A stretch of DNA of 64,000 bases from Bedellia somnulentella (taxonomy: Eukaryota > Arthropoda > Insecta > Lepidoptera > Bedelliidae). Where the stretch lies: NCBI GenBank assembly GCA_963576735.1, contig OY755177.1, positions 17,112,001 to 17,176,000 on the forward strand, written 5' to 3'. Shown piece after piece: positions 31,328 through 41,033 of the stretch (the stretch's first letter is position 1; each line of letters starts with the position of its first letter). The notes under the pieces are model-generated. The model did no database searches, was not told the DNA's origin, and saw nothing but the letters and a program-made list of their open reading frames with translations. The position numbers were made by a program, and so were the translations under genes.

Positions 31328-31444
31328 ATCTCTAAACTGCGCAATCCCATACTCTCCCAGTTCGTACATGGTGATGTAAGCTGCCTCCGGTTGCACGAAT
31401 AGCTGGCACAACACCATTTCCTCGCTGCGGAACATGTCACCCAT
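31328..31444 (-). CDS. Vha100: V-ATPase subunit a, coding exon 1 (start codon)
   Basis: Encodes 39 residues beginning MGDMFRSEEMVLCQLF and ending YGIAQFRD, which is the invariant N terminus of subunit a. The start ATG is at 31444-31442; no in-frame alternative is needed because family proteins start here. The exon ends in phase 0 at a GTAAGT donor (31327-31322). A SINE-B copy begins about 12 bp inside the intron. A partial copy of this exon's 3' end lies at 30925-30980. Confidence 0.93.
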
Positions 31445-31470
31445 TTCGGAGGCTTTATTTTACATTACAC
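31445..31470 (-). other. 5' UTR part of exon 1 and its splice acceptor
   Basis: Upstream of the ATG there are 26 bases and then a TTGTTCCAG acceptor (reverse strand, AG at 31472-31471). The start codon is therefore probably in the second exon, with a noncoding first exon and the promoter farther right. I could not find that first exon. Confidence 0.55.
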
Positions 31471-31550
31471 CTGGAACAAAAATATGGTTTTACTAGTATA
31501 CGACTTGATAAATATACATTACTATCCAGTAGTATTTCAGTAGTTAGTTT

Positions 31551-31791
31551 GCCGTGTAGTGTTGGCTTAGAATAACACTACCCCATTTCTACCCGTGGAT
31601 GATCGTTAGAGGCGACTCAGGGTATAGGGGCTTTTTAAGTGATTTTTGGGCGATGTGGTTGGAGATCCGTCACCAAAAATTTCCCCAATCAACATCCAAA
31701 AGTAGCTGAGGAATTTCTCATTCCAAAGCTCTGGCTACCCCGTTAAGGGATTTATAGCCGTGAGTATATGAATGAATGAATGAATGAATAT
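31551..31791 (+). repeat. Family A copy upstream of exon 1
   Basis: GCCGTGTAGTGTTGGCTTAG to GCCGTGAGTATATGAATG with GAATG tail repeats. Lies about 80 bp beyond the exon 1 acceptor, in the presumed 5' UTR intron. Confidence 0.88.
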
Positions 31792-31795
31792 CCAG

Positions 31796-32065
31796 TAGTT
31801 CTTTTTCGGGTAGGCAGAGACCTTGGAAACCTCTCGAGCTTCCTTTATATTCATCATTCTTTACATATTCAAATTCAAATAATTTAATGCATTCCGTATT
31901 ATTCTTCACATACCGGACGCTTGATTTTTTAAACACATATTTTATTTGATCCAATTGTGCCGTCTGTGGTCGTCCTCTACTGACACTAGAGCACCCACAT
32001 TTACTTGCTACATCTATTTTACCTATAAACTTTCGTACATATTCTTTCTGTGCCCAACATTCCTA
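31796..32065 (-). pseudogene. LINE-E 3' region, degenerate
   Basis: Broken coding for the LINE-E C terminus can be followed (GGTAGGCAGAGACC, GATCCAATTGTGCCG, GTGGTCGTCCTCTACTGAC). The tail is replaced by GAATG repeats of the adjacent Family A. Confidence 0.72.
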
Positions 32066-32138
32066 TCTCAATATGTTTTGTAATATAAAGGAATTAAAAA
32101 ATCTTACACACGAAATGATATTTCGTATAATATACAAC

Positions 32139-32335
32139 ACATACATACACATGCTCACGGCTATAAATCCCTAGAAAGGGTAGCCAGAGCTTCAGAATAA
32201 TAAATTGCTAACTTTTGTAAGTAGCGTGGAGAATCATCGCCTAAAAATCACTTAAAAAGCCCAAATACCCTTAGCTGCCTCTTACAAACACGGTGGAACA
32301 TGGGAAGAAATGGGGTAGGGTTATTCTGAGCCGAC
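32139..32335 (-). repeat. Family A copy
   Basis: ACATGCTCACGGCTATAAATCC to GAGCCGACAGTATTAC, central deletion. Confidence 0.8.
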
Positions 32336-32381
32336 AGTATTACTTCCATTCTTAAAAAATCCTATATCTTTTAATATGAAT

Positions 32382-32627
32382 ACATAAATACATATACTCA
32401 AGGCTATAAATCCCTTAACGGGGTAGCCAGAGGTTTGGGAACTAGAAATTCCTCAGCCACTTTTGGAAGTTGATTGGGGAGAAGATGGTTTAAATAAATG
32501 TTTTTAGTGATAGGTCTCAAACCACATCGCCCAAAATCACTTAAAAGCCCCTATACCCTTAGTCGCCTCTTACGATCACCCACGGGTAGGAATGGGGTAG
32601 TGTTATTCTAAGCCGACACTAAAAGGC
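32382..32627 (-). repeat. Family A, full length
   Basis: ACATATACTCAAGGCTATAAATC to GCCGACACTAAAAGGC. Confidence 0.88.
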
Positions 32628-32987
32628 AAAAATATAAATAATATAAGGAATTAAATTCCTTACCGTACGACTGTATATCCTAACTAACCACAAGATCCCA
32701 GCCTCAGACATATATATTATCATATAGACGTTAACGAAGTCTGTGTTATATTTCTCAGCAGACATATTAATGTAATGTTAGCACATCTGTTTGTTTACAG
32801 CATATTCTGTTAATGAACCTGCTACCTATTATTAGGAAGTGGAGCAGCCCATAAATTGCGAAGTGGAATTAGAATGGATAGAACATTGTATCTATATATA
32901 AAAATTTCGTGCGTATGTTAGTTGTAATTGTAAATAGTTCGACCGAATTCTACGTATTCTTTTATATTTTGAGAGAATACGAGAATA
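32628..32987. other. Noncoding DNA with a repeat-like end
   Basis: From about 32890 (CTATATATAAAAATTTCGTG) the sequence resembles a start seen in many insect interspersed repeats, and related sequence appears again after the Family A copy (33260-33420). Confidence 0.4.
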
Positions 32988-33232
32988 AAATGGGAAGTGT
33001 TGGCTTAGAATAGCACTACCCCATTTCTCACGGTGGGTGTACGTAAGAGGCGACTAGCGGTATTGGGGCTTTGAGGGATTTTTGGACGATGCGGTTGGAC
33101 ACCCATCACCAACAACCTTTATTTCACCATCTTTTCCTTACGTAACTTCCTAAAGTGACTGGGGAATTTCTGATTAATTTCTGGCTACCCCTTTTAGGGA
33201 TTTATAACCGTGAGTATATGTATGTATTTACG
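32988..33232 (+). repeat. Family A, full length with target duplication
   Basis: AGTGTTGGCTTAGAATAGC to AACCGTGAGTATATGTATG. TACGAGAATA is at 32978-32987 and 33233-33242. Confidence 0.88.
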
Positions 33233-33242
33233 TACGAGAATA

Positions 33243-34734
33243 GGTCAGGTGTCTTCACCTTTCTTATGTCGACATATAGAACATTTTATCTATTTCAGTT
33301 CTATATGTTCAGTTGTGATTGTGGAATAGTTCGACCGATTTCAATGTTTTTTTTTATATTTATGAGGTAAAAGAATACAAGAATAGGTCAACTATTTTCA
33401 CCTCTTTTATGTCGACTGTATTTATTATGCGATTTTATGCTAACAGATAACATTCGTTCGTAACAAGAAGTCATTTACATGAAATGATTTTAGTTTGACA
33501 TTGAAATTGTTTATATGGTTTCACGGCAGCGGCATCGGCACTTCAGTAGGTTTTGGATGATTTAGTATGTAGAGGAAGGCGACGTTAGTATTTAAAAACG
33601 TTTCTTTAAAATGTGCTTTCCGAAGTGTGAAAAATAAGAAGATTCATATTATAAAGACGAAACGTGTGTTTATTTGTGTGTTTCTTATCAGTAGACTCCG
33701 AAAGCGTATAACTAATTTAAAAAACTTTAACAATGTTTAATGTAACATTTAGCTAAATATAAAAGGCTCAGGACAGTGACCGAGTTTATCAGAAAAGTCT
33801 GAAAAAAATAAACTGGTTATGCATATTTTCGCGTGTGATGATTTAAACAATCAAATTTAAGACACAGGAGAAGACCACTACTCTTTTTTTCTAGATATAT
33901 ATATTTATATAATGGACCACCAAGCAAAGGCGTAGTTTTATAATTCATCAATAGGTGTAGTCTGAGGTACGAACATTACAAAACACTTGCATCGGTCAGC
34001 CCAGACGACCGGGATGCATTGTATTTTTGTCACTGGCTTCAATCCAAATAGTGCGGATAAACATGATCCCAAAATCATTTACTTGTCTAATTGGATTTCC
34101 AGGCCAGATTTTGAGATATGTTGGGTATCATACTTAGACAAGGTTCTCATGTTGTGTATCCGAGGAAAAGTGCATTTGTTTTTTTGCTCAGTTTGCCCTT
34201 GTGTTATGTTGGAAGGATTTTTTACGCAAGTGGACGTCTATGCACCTATTTTAAGTTTTCCCTTACCTATAGATCTTTTAGCTTTCAATATAAATATATA
34301 ATCATTCTCCAGAATACTGCTTCATAATCTTTGTCACAGGATGTAAAATTTTTATAAACTTTTGTTTTTCTCTCATTGTTTTCTTTAGTCGTATAGTAGT
34401 AGTAATCGATGCAAGATGCCAACATGAAACTACTAATTATGACGTTTGTATCGATGGTATCGATTGAAACGATGGCAAGCGGCGCGAGGTTTGGTCAATC
34501 GAGAAATTGCTCAATCGTCCGAACAGTCAACGATTTATCGCTCATCTCGTTTGATAATTCGGATGATTATGATTGTTTCGGTTGTTCATGTATCTCTTAT
34601 CGGGTGTCCCTAGTCTTAACGTCATCTGAGTTATATTCTTGCATAATTGTAAATATATTAGGAAAGAGGTTAGATTGCGCTTATCTGCAATATTGTTACT
34701 TATTAAAAAAATATTGAAAGAATATATTTATGTG
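33243..34734. other. Noncoding DNA, no gene supported
   Basis: Two open plus-strand stretches (33987-34301, 34409-34717) have no family resemblance, no splice context and no codon signal that I can see. I treat the region as noncoding. Confidence 0.4.
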
Positions 34735-34865
34735 CACATACATACATATACTCACGGCTATAATTCCCTAGAAGGGGTAGCCAGAGCCAAGGTATTATAA
34801 ATTCTTCAGCCACTTTTGGAAGTTGAGTGGGGAAAAGATGGTAAAATAAAGGTTTTATTATGTGT
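34735..34865 (-). repeat. Family A, 5'-truncated
   Basis: Tail ACATACATACATATACTCACGG to GATGGTAAAATAAAGG; the 5' half is missing. Confidence 0.82.
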
Positions 34866-34892
34866 CTTACTTTATATTATATTTTTTTTTTA

Positions 34893-34962
34893 AGTCATGT
34901 TTGTGGTCAATTTACAAAGGCTGTTAACGGTGAGGTAAAACATCGTGTGGAAACCCTGCTAA
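34893..34962 (+). repeat. SINE-B fragment
   Basis: TTGTGGTCAATTTACAAAGG, TTAACGGTGAGGTAAAACATCG. Confidence 0.7.
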
Positions 34963-35519
34963 GTTTTTATCATAATTTAATGTGTCCGTGAATGTATTTT
35001 ATTTATTTACTTCGGTTGTCTAACTATATATTATATACTACTATAAAATGTAAAAACTTATCTTGAGACATTTCTATTGCGATAATATTTCAGTATCGAA
35101 ACTATAAATATGTAACTATTTTACGTAATGCTTGATTGCTTATTATAATATATATTTATTATAAAATATAACAATAGGATTGTGTAGTAAAGTGAGTGCA
35201 CCTGATAACAATATAAAGCAGTGGCTAAATAGTGGCCACCATAATTTCAACCTTACCTACCTTGAAATAGAAGTGAAATACAATGAATTTTTTATCATAC
35301 CTCTGCCTTATAAAGGGTTAATACCGAAAACTGTCTGCACGTGTATTGTTCCTAATACGAAATTATAAAACAAATTTGTATATAGGTATATATAAATTAT
35401 AATAATAAATGTCTACGTAATTTTGTCTGCACGACACACCATCCATTTGCTACTGCCAAGTCCAACAGAATGTCGTTAATAATACTCAGAAAGAGGTTGC
35501 GAATCAATATAAAAATACA
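34963..35519. other. AT-rich noncoding DNA
   Basis: Nothing recognised. Confidence 0.35.
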
Positions 35520-35531
35520 TAATTATATTAA

Positions 35532-35773
35532 TATACATACATACATAAACTCAGGGCTATAAATCCCTAGAAGGGGTAGCAATACTTAAGGAATTAGACA
35601 TTCCTCAACCATTTCTGTAAGTTAAGCGGGGAAGAGATGGTAAAATTTAGGTCTCCAACTGCATCGCCCAAAAATCCATTAAAAAGCCCCAATATCCTTA
35701 GTTGCCTCTTACGGTAACGTACACCCACGGGAAGAAACGGGGTTGTGCTGTTCTCAGCCGACACTTTACAGCG
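35532..35773 (-). repeat. Family A with target duplication
   Basis: CATACATACATAAACTCAGGGC to GCCGACACTTTACAGC. TAATTATATTAA (35520-35531) and TAATTATTTTAA (35774-35785) flank it with one mismatch. Confidence 0.88.
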
Positions 35774-35937
35774 TAATTATTTTAACTATATTAATAATTA
35801 ATTTTATTGATCCAGCTAAATTAATAGTGCATGTTCAAAAATACTTTAATTCAGCAACTACTATTGGCTGATATTTACACTTTAGTAAACAGACAACTTT
35901 TGATTATATAATCAAGTGTATTTACACTATATATATA

Positions 35938-36307
35938 GCAACCGTGATAGCCCAGTGGGTAGAACACTCGGTTGTCGTGCAAACGACTAGTGTTCAAATC
36001 CTGGGACGGGCCTACACCAATTTGTCTTTTCTAAAGACATATGTGTGGTTAATTTATCATGGTTGTTAACGGTGAGGGAAAACATCGTGAGGAAACCCAC
36101 ATGGCTGAGTTGTACTTAGTCATGTGACAGTGTATTCGTAAAAAGGGGCGATAGGCCTGCCCCCTATCACGTGAGTACACTGTCCATGCAAAACGTGGGT
36201 ACTCTGAACACCAGGTGACAAAGTCACGTGATGTTCAGAAGTATAAGTACCTCTGCCAACCCCTTCGGGGATATTCGGCGTGAACGTTTATGTTTATGTT
36301 ATTATTA
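35938..36307 (+). repeat. SINE-B, full length (reference copy)
   Basis: Head: CCGTGATAGCCCAGTGGG (A-box side) and GTGTTCAAATCCTGGGACGG (B box). Body: GGTTGTTAACGGTGAGGG, CGATAGGCCTGCCCCCTATC, CACGTGAGTACACTGTCC. End: CTCTGCCAACCCCTTCGGGG, ATATTCGGCGTGAACG, then TTTATG repeats. GCC pairs with GGC around a CCCC-TTC-GGGG hairpin. A tRNA-derived pol III SINE with no coding potential. Confidence 0.92.
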
Positions 36308-36619
36308 TTACACTATATAAAAAATATGTTACATATTGCATATAAACTGAGGTATCATTGTTACAAATGGATAATTTTGATTCGAGAACAGATTATTAAT
36401 AAAATGATTACCCTGTATGAAAATAACCGCCTTTATTCGCAGACACTTTATTATTATAATAAGGGTAGTAAGAAACCAGTTTTATATGGGTAAAAACGAG
36501 TATGAGGCAGAAATAGAAATATTGATTGGACTCGCGATGCAGCCCCAGCCAATGCGGGGGAATATATTAAAAATGCCAGAGTTGAATGTAGAGCCTCGTT
36601 CGCATTTGGTTTAAGAGTT
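36308..36619. other. Noncoding DNA, nothing recognised
   Basis: Short overlapping open stretches only. Confidence 0.35.
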
Positions 36620-36811
36620 TGCCGTGTAGAGCCGGTATCAGAATGTCACTACTCCTTTCTAACTTATGGGTAAATGGTTTTAAGCAACGCGGTTGGAGAC
36701 GATAACGATACTTTATTTCTACCATCGTGTCCCCTGTCAACTTCCAAATGTGGCTGAGCAATTCTAGCTCTGAAGCTCTGGCTGCCCCTTTCTGAGTTTT
36801 GTAGCTTTAAG
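36620..36811 (+). repeat. Family A, diverged
   Basis: GCCGTGTAGAGCCGG to TGAGTTTTGTAGC; centre deleted and the tail lost. Confidence 0.75.
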
Positions 36812-37030
36812 AATTATTATATATTCGAAAGAATACGTCAAAGACATTTCTTTGAAGTAAATTTTGGCTAAAAATCTATAACTTTTGTTCACCTACAAAA
36901 CAAGCTTATTTTTATTTCAATAGATTAAAAACTATACAGACGAACTAAGTGTTACTAATAAGGTTTACCTAATTTTATCCGACTTCAAAAAAAGGAGTGT
37001 TTTCAATTCGACCGTATTTGTTTATATTGT
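36812..37030. other. Noncoding DNA
   Basis: TATCCGACTTCAAAAAAAGG at about 36976 resembles a LINE-related motif widespread in moths; weak. Confidence 0.3.
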
Positions 37031-37287
37031 GCTGTGTCGTGCCGGCTTAGAATAGCGCTACCGCATTTATTCCGGTGGGTGTACGTAAGAGGCGACTAAC
37101 GGTATTGGGGCTTTTAAGAGAGCATGGGGCAATGCGGTTGGAGACCCATCACCAAAAACCTTTATTTAACCATCTATCCCCCACTCAATTTTCCATAAGT
37201 TACTGAGTTATTTCTAATTTCTTAGCTCTGGCTACCCCTTCTAGGGATCTATGGCCGTGAGTATATGTATGTATGTATGTATGTATT
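37031..37287 (+). repeat. Family A, full length
   Basis: GCTGTGTCGTGCCGGCTTAG to GGCCGTGAGTATATG plus five TATG repeats. Confidence 0.9.
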
Positions 37288-37396
37288 TTTTTTAATGTCT
37301 GTTTGTCGATTACTTCGACATAAATTGATTTTGATTATTATTATTTTATTAGAAAGAATATACTCCCGGAATTGTACCATATAAGCAAGTTTCATC

Positions 37397-37447
37397 ATGA
37401 TAACCGTCTTAGCTCAGTGGGTAGAACACCTGTTGTCGTGCACACAA
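37397..37447 (+). repeat. SINE-B head fragment
   Basis: TGATAACCGTCTTAGCTCAG, TGGGTAGAACACCTGTTGTC: the tRNA-like 5' part only. Confidence 0.65.
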
Positions 37448-37904
37448 AACAAAAGCTTAAATACCGCAAAATACTTAGCACAAAGTAATTCGAATTATGA
37501 TTTACATAGAAAATAAAAAATCAAGTACTAAAAAATAAAAACAAGTTATTAAATGATATATGAATACTGTGATTAACACTTTAGGCATTTCTTTATTCCA
37601 CACGCGTCTGTTCTACCTACGTAAATATTAAAATTCTATTAAATTAATTTTTGATTCGGTGCCGTTAGACATAGATCTAAAGGTTTATTGTCTACGATAT
37701 ATTTGTTTATTAGTTGCTTTAATGAGCGTCCTACATAATATGAATATATATATTAAGATAACAATGACCAGACAAAAAAACAAAACATTGAGGTAAACTC
37801 GTACGGTTGTAGAACTATTTTCAAAATGTAAAAAACTGCTGGACTGATGAATGATTGTAAGAAAAATTTGCATATCACAAATCTTTTGAACCCCAGATAA
37901 AGAA
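37448..37904. other. AT-rich noncoding DNA
   Basis: Nothing recognised. Confidence 0.35.
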
Positions 37905-38116
37905 ACATACATACAATACATGTACTCACGGCTATAATTCTGTAGAAAGGGTAGCCCGAGCCGAGGAATTATAAATTCCTCAGCCACTTTTGAAAGTTGA
38001 GTGGGGAAAAGGCGCATCGCCCAAAAATCCAATGAAAAGCCCCAATACCCTTAGTCGCCTCTTACGACACGCGTGGGTAGAGAGGCGTTGCGACATTCTA
38101 AGCCGGCACTACACGG
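37905..38116 (-). repeat. Family A copy
   Basis: ACATGTACTCACGGCTATAATTC to GCCGGCACTACACGGC, central deletion after GGGGAAAAGG. Confidence 0.86.
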
Positions 38117-38451
38117 CCATAACAAAACATATAAAGAAACAATAGAATATAATATTGTTTGAGCTTTACTTTTTACTACAATGGTAGTATTATCCGTTTT
38201 TATGCTTGCTTGAATGTATCGGTAAACCAAATCAAAACATATGGTCGATAATAAATAAGACATAAAAAGTATTGTAATATTTTATATTGTAACAGAGTGT
38301 CAATATAAATCGTATTAATACAACACGCTCCAAATATTTAGATATAAAGTATTTTTTGTATGATAAGGTGCAGAGTAGATACTAATTTAAATCTTTTTGT
38401 CCATGAAATTCTCATGTGGGGATTATTACTAATAAATAAAGGAAAGAAATA
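38117..38451. other. AT-rich noncoding DNA
   Basis: Nothing recognised. Confidence 0.35.
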
Positions 38452-38530
38452 TTTCGACTCAGGCGGGAATCGAAACCGCGACCTCAGGTATACGCCCCCG
38501 TCGCTCTGCCAATTGAGCTACCGTGTCAAT
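38452..38530 (-). repeat. tRNA-like SINE head
   Basis: In reverse GGTAGCTCAATTGGCAGAGC (A box) and CGGTTTCGATTCCCGCC (B box). The acceptor stem does not close (GACACGG against CTGAGTC), so a working tRNA is unlikely. Confidence 0.55.
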
Positions 38531-38700
38531 GGCTGCCAGCGCGAAACCTACTACTAACCAGTTGGCGAAGGAGCAACGAAGGAACAATGCAGTTATGGAA
38601 AAGTAATTTAGATAGAAAGCAAAATATCATCCCTTGTCTTTTTGTATTTAGTTTGCTCTTTCTGTACAGCGAATAAATGTCTTTTTTATGTCTTCGTTCG

Positions 38701-38857
38701 CAAGTCGAGTGGGATAAAAAGCGGAGAATAAAAGATGTTTGTTGATGAGTCTCCCTCCAGCCACAACGCTAAATTATCACTTAAAAAGCCCCAATACTCA
38801 TAAAAATAGCACGGGAGCAATAGGTTATTGTTATTCATCGTAGACACTTTCCAGTTA
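38701..38857 (-). repeat. Family A, degenerate
   Basis: AAGTCGAGTGGGATAAAAAG to CATCGTAGACACTTTCCAG, no tail. Confidence 0.68.
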
Positions 38858-38899
38858 CGAAACCAGGTTGTTTGAAACTTTTATCGATTTAAATAATGC

Positions 38900-39120
38900 A
38901 CAATGTAATAGAAGGACGACTACGAAGGACACATTCAGATCAAATATAAAATTTAATCAAAAAGGCAGTCGTCCGTAGTCTGAAAACTAAAAGACCATGT
39001 ATGTAAAAAGATTCATAACTGTGTACGAAGTTCGAAAGGTTTGCCAGTATCGTAGAAACTGGCGATCAAAAGTCTCAGCCTACCCCAATGGGAGCTTACG
39101 GCGTGAGTATATATTGGTGT
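38900..39120 (+). pseudogene. LINE-E 3' end, degenerate
   Basis: GGACACATTCAGATCAAAT, AAAAGGCAGTCGTCCGTAG, GGCGATCAAAAGTCTCAGCC, CCCCAATGGGAG, GGCGTGAGTATATATTG. Stops and shifts break the frame. Confidence 0.82.
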
Positions 39121-39269
39121 ATGCCTGATTCAGGTGTTCAACCCACACCTCTCTGCATCAAAAGCAGCGGTCTTCCAAATCTATCAAAGTTGATAAAACA
39201 ACACCTATATAAAAATGTATTTTTATCTACACCAACTGCAGGGCAAATCAAGTTAAATTACTAATCAAT
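39121..39269. other. Noncoding DNA
   Basis: A possible tRNA-like piece (GGTGTTCAACCCACACC) near 39138; not supported further. Confidence 0.3.
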
Positions 39270-39655
39270 CAACATACATACATATTCTCACGCCGTTAGT
39301 TCCCATTGGGGTAGGCAGAGACTATCGATCGCCACCTTGTACGATCCTGGCAAACCTCTCTGGCTTCGTTTACATCCATCAATCTTTTCATACATGCTCT
39401 TTTATTCTTCATACTGCGGACACCTGCCTTTTTGAGCACATTTTCAATTTGATCCAAATGTGTCCTCCGAGGTCGTCCTCTACTAACATTACCTTCCACA
39501 TTGGCTCTATATATCTCTTTCACCAATTTACTGTCATCCATCCTCTCTGTGTCCCCAAACCATCTTAACATTCCTTTTTCTATCTTTCTTACAATATCAT
39601 CTTTTACACCACACCTTTCACGAATCACATCATTCCTCACACGATCACAAGGGAT
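39270..39655 (-). pseudogene. LINE-E reverse transcriptase C terminus (about 120 codons)
   Basis: Open from about 39658 to the stop at 39296-39298: CDRVRNDVIRERCGVKDD, MLRWFGDTERMDD, RGRPRRTHLDQIE, KRLMDVNEAREVCQDR, then SIVSAYPNGN and the TAA inside the hairpin, followed by the CATA tail. 5'-truncated, with the break at a foldback element (39656-39735). Confidence 0.88.
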
Positions 39656-39735
39656 CAATCAAGGGAAGAAAAATTGCGGCACCCAGCAGGTCTTAAGACC
39701 CGCGACATCCCTTCCTCCCTTGATTGACCCACTCC
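39656..39735. repeat. Small foldback element
   Basis: GGGATCAATCAAGGGAAG and CTTCCTCCCTTGATTGACC pair as inverted arms around about 45 bp (CAGGTCTTAAGACCCG in the centre is itself palindromic). Confidence 0.65.
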
Positions 39736-39889
39736 TAGTCTGAGCTAAATGATAGTGACTTGTTTATATAATTCATTTGCATAAAGTATCGATACTCCTT
39801 ATACTGCATCACGAGAGTACTCTGCCAAGGTCAAATGTGGTTACTCTGCACATCTCCATATACTCGTAGTTAATCTATTTGACGCGGAA

Positions 39890-40027
39890 TTGCGTCTTCA
39901 TTTTATCGACGCGAGCGCTATTTAATCGACACGATATCGGTTAGAATGAAAGGACAGTATTCGATACTCAGTAAGTGCGTAAGAGATGGCTGATTTATAC
40001 CTCGCTATTTTATATCTGGTTAAAGGT
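39890..40027. repeat. R130 repeat, copy 2, left part
   Basis: ATCGACACGATATCGGTTAG to TTATATCTGGTTAAAGGT; interrupted by Family A at 40028 and resumed at 40504. Confidence 0.72.
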
Positions 40028-40235
40028 GCTGTGTAGTGTCGGCTTAGAATAGCACTATCCCATTTCTTCCGGTGGGTGTACGTAAGAGGCGACTAACGGT
40101 ATTGAGGCTTTTAAGGGATTTTTGCGCGATGCGGTTGGAGACCCATCACCAACAACCTTTATTTCACCATCTAACTTAACTTTCCAAAAGTGGCTGAAGA
40201 ATTTCTAATTCTTAGAGATTTACAGCCACGAGTAT
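40028..40235 (+). repeat. Family A inserted in R130
   Basis: GCTGTGTAGTGTCGGCTTAG to TTACAGCCACGAGTATG. Its tail is split by the next copy; the outer flanks TTAAAGGT and TTAAAAGGT look like the target duplication. Confidence 0.85.
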
Positions 40236-40242
40236 GTACATA

Positions 40243-40485
40243 CATACGTACATATACTCACGGCTATAATTCCCTAGAAGGGGTAGCCAGAGCTAAGGAA
40301 TTATAAATTCCTCAGCCACTTTTGGAAGTTGAGTGGGAAAAGATCGTAAAATAAAGGTTTTTGGTGATGGGTCTCCAACCGCATCGCCCAAAAATACAAT
40401 AAAAAGCCCCAACACTATAAGTCGCCTCTTACGACACCCGTGGGTAGAAAGGGGTAGCGACATTCTAAGCCGGCACTACACGGCC
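40243..40485 (-). repeat. Family A inserted in the tail of the previous copy
   Basis: ACATATACTCACGGCTATAATTC to GCCGGCACTACACGGC; it is followed by TGAGTATATGTATGTATG, the rest of the first copy's tail. Confidence 0.87.
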
Positions 40486-40503
40486 TGAGTATATGTATGT
40501 ATG

Positions 40504-40690
40504 TTAAAAGGTCGCTCATATAAAGAATGCAGGAGGCCTAGCACGATATCGTGACATCGGTTAGAATGATATGACAGTATACGATACTAAGCAAGTGCGA
40601 AAGAGATGGCTATTTTATACCAAGCAATATCTAGTGAAAAGGTCGCTCGTACTCGCTATGCAGGAACCTTAACTAGTAAGATTTAGTTCT
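40504..40690. repeat. R130 copy 2 right part and copy 3
   Basis: AAAAGGTCGCTCATATAAAG ends copy 2; copy 3 follows in tandem (GACATCGGTTAGAATGATATG to AAAAGGTCGCTCGTACTCGC). Confidence 0.72.
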
Positions 40691-40693
40691 TAA

Positions 40694-41033
40694 CATAATA
40701 ACGTAACATAAACATAAACGTACTAATACTTCTGAACATCACGTGATTTTGTCACCTGGTGTTCAGAGTACCCACGTTTTGCATGGACAGTGTACTCACG
40801 TGATAGGGGGCAGGCCTATCGCCGTTTTGTACGAATACACTGTCACATGACTAAGTACAACTTAGCCATGTGGGTTGCCTCACTATGTTTTCCCTCACCG
40901 TTAACAACCATGACAAATTAACCACACATATGTCTTTAGGAAAGACAAATTGGTGTAGGCCCGACCCAGGATTTCAAAACTAGTCGTTTGCACGATAACC
41001 GAGTGTTCTACCCGCTGGGCTATCACGGTTGCT
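40694..41033 (-). repeat. SINE-B lacking the hairpin
   Basis: Nearly full length, but between the tail (ATAAACATAAACG) and TACTAATACTTCTGAAC the hairpin block is deleted. Head: CGGGCTATCACGG. Confidence 0.88.

Larger units (their letters stand above)
1..31470 (-). other. Vha100: V-ATPase subunit a gene, 5' half (exons 1-7)
   Basis: Seven minus-strand coding exons with good splice sites and compatible phases join into about 430 residues of the 116-kDa a subunit of the V0 sector of the V-type proton ATPase. This subunit forms the proton half-channels and the cytosolic arm that contacts V1. The family is usually about 820-850 residues, so about half the protein lies beyond base 1. Introns, from the 5' end, are about 13.9, 7.6, 3.2, 2.9, 1.8 and 0.8 kb, and all are filled with repeats. 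Family motifs are clear ([58 protein letters not shown]). Many normally conserved positions differ, so this may be a diverged paralogue. The symbol is the insect family name; the paralogue is not determined. Confidence 0.93.

Noticed and set aside
33987..34717. Plus-strand open stretches of about 100 codons as new genes
   Set aside because: No family resemblance, no splice or promoter context, and similar lengths arise by chance in 64 kb.
38452..38530. Functional tRNA gene
   Set aside because: A and B boxes are present but the acceptor stem does not pair, which fits a SINE head.
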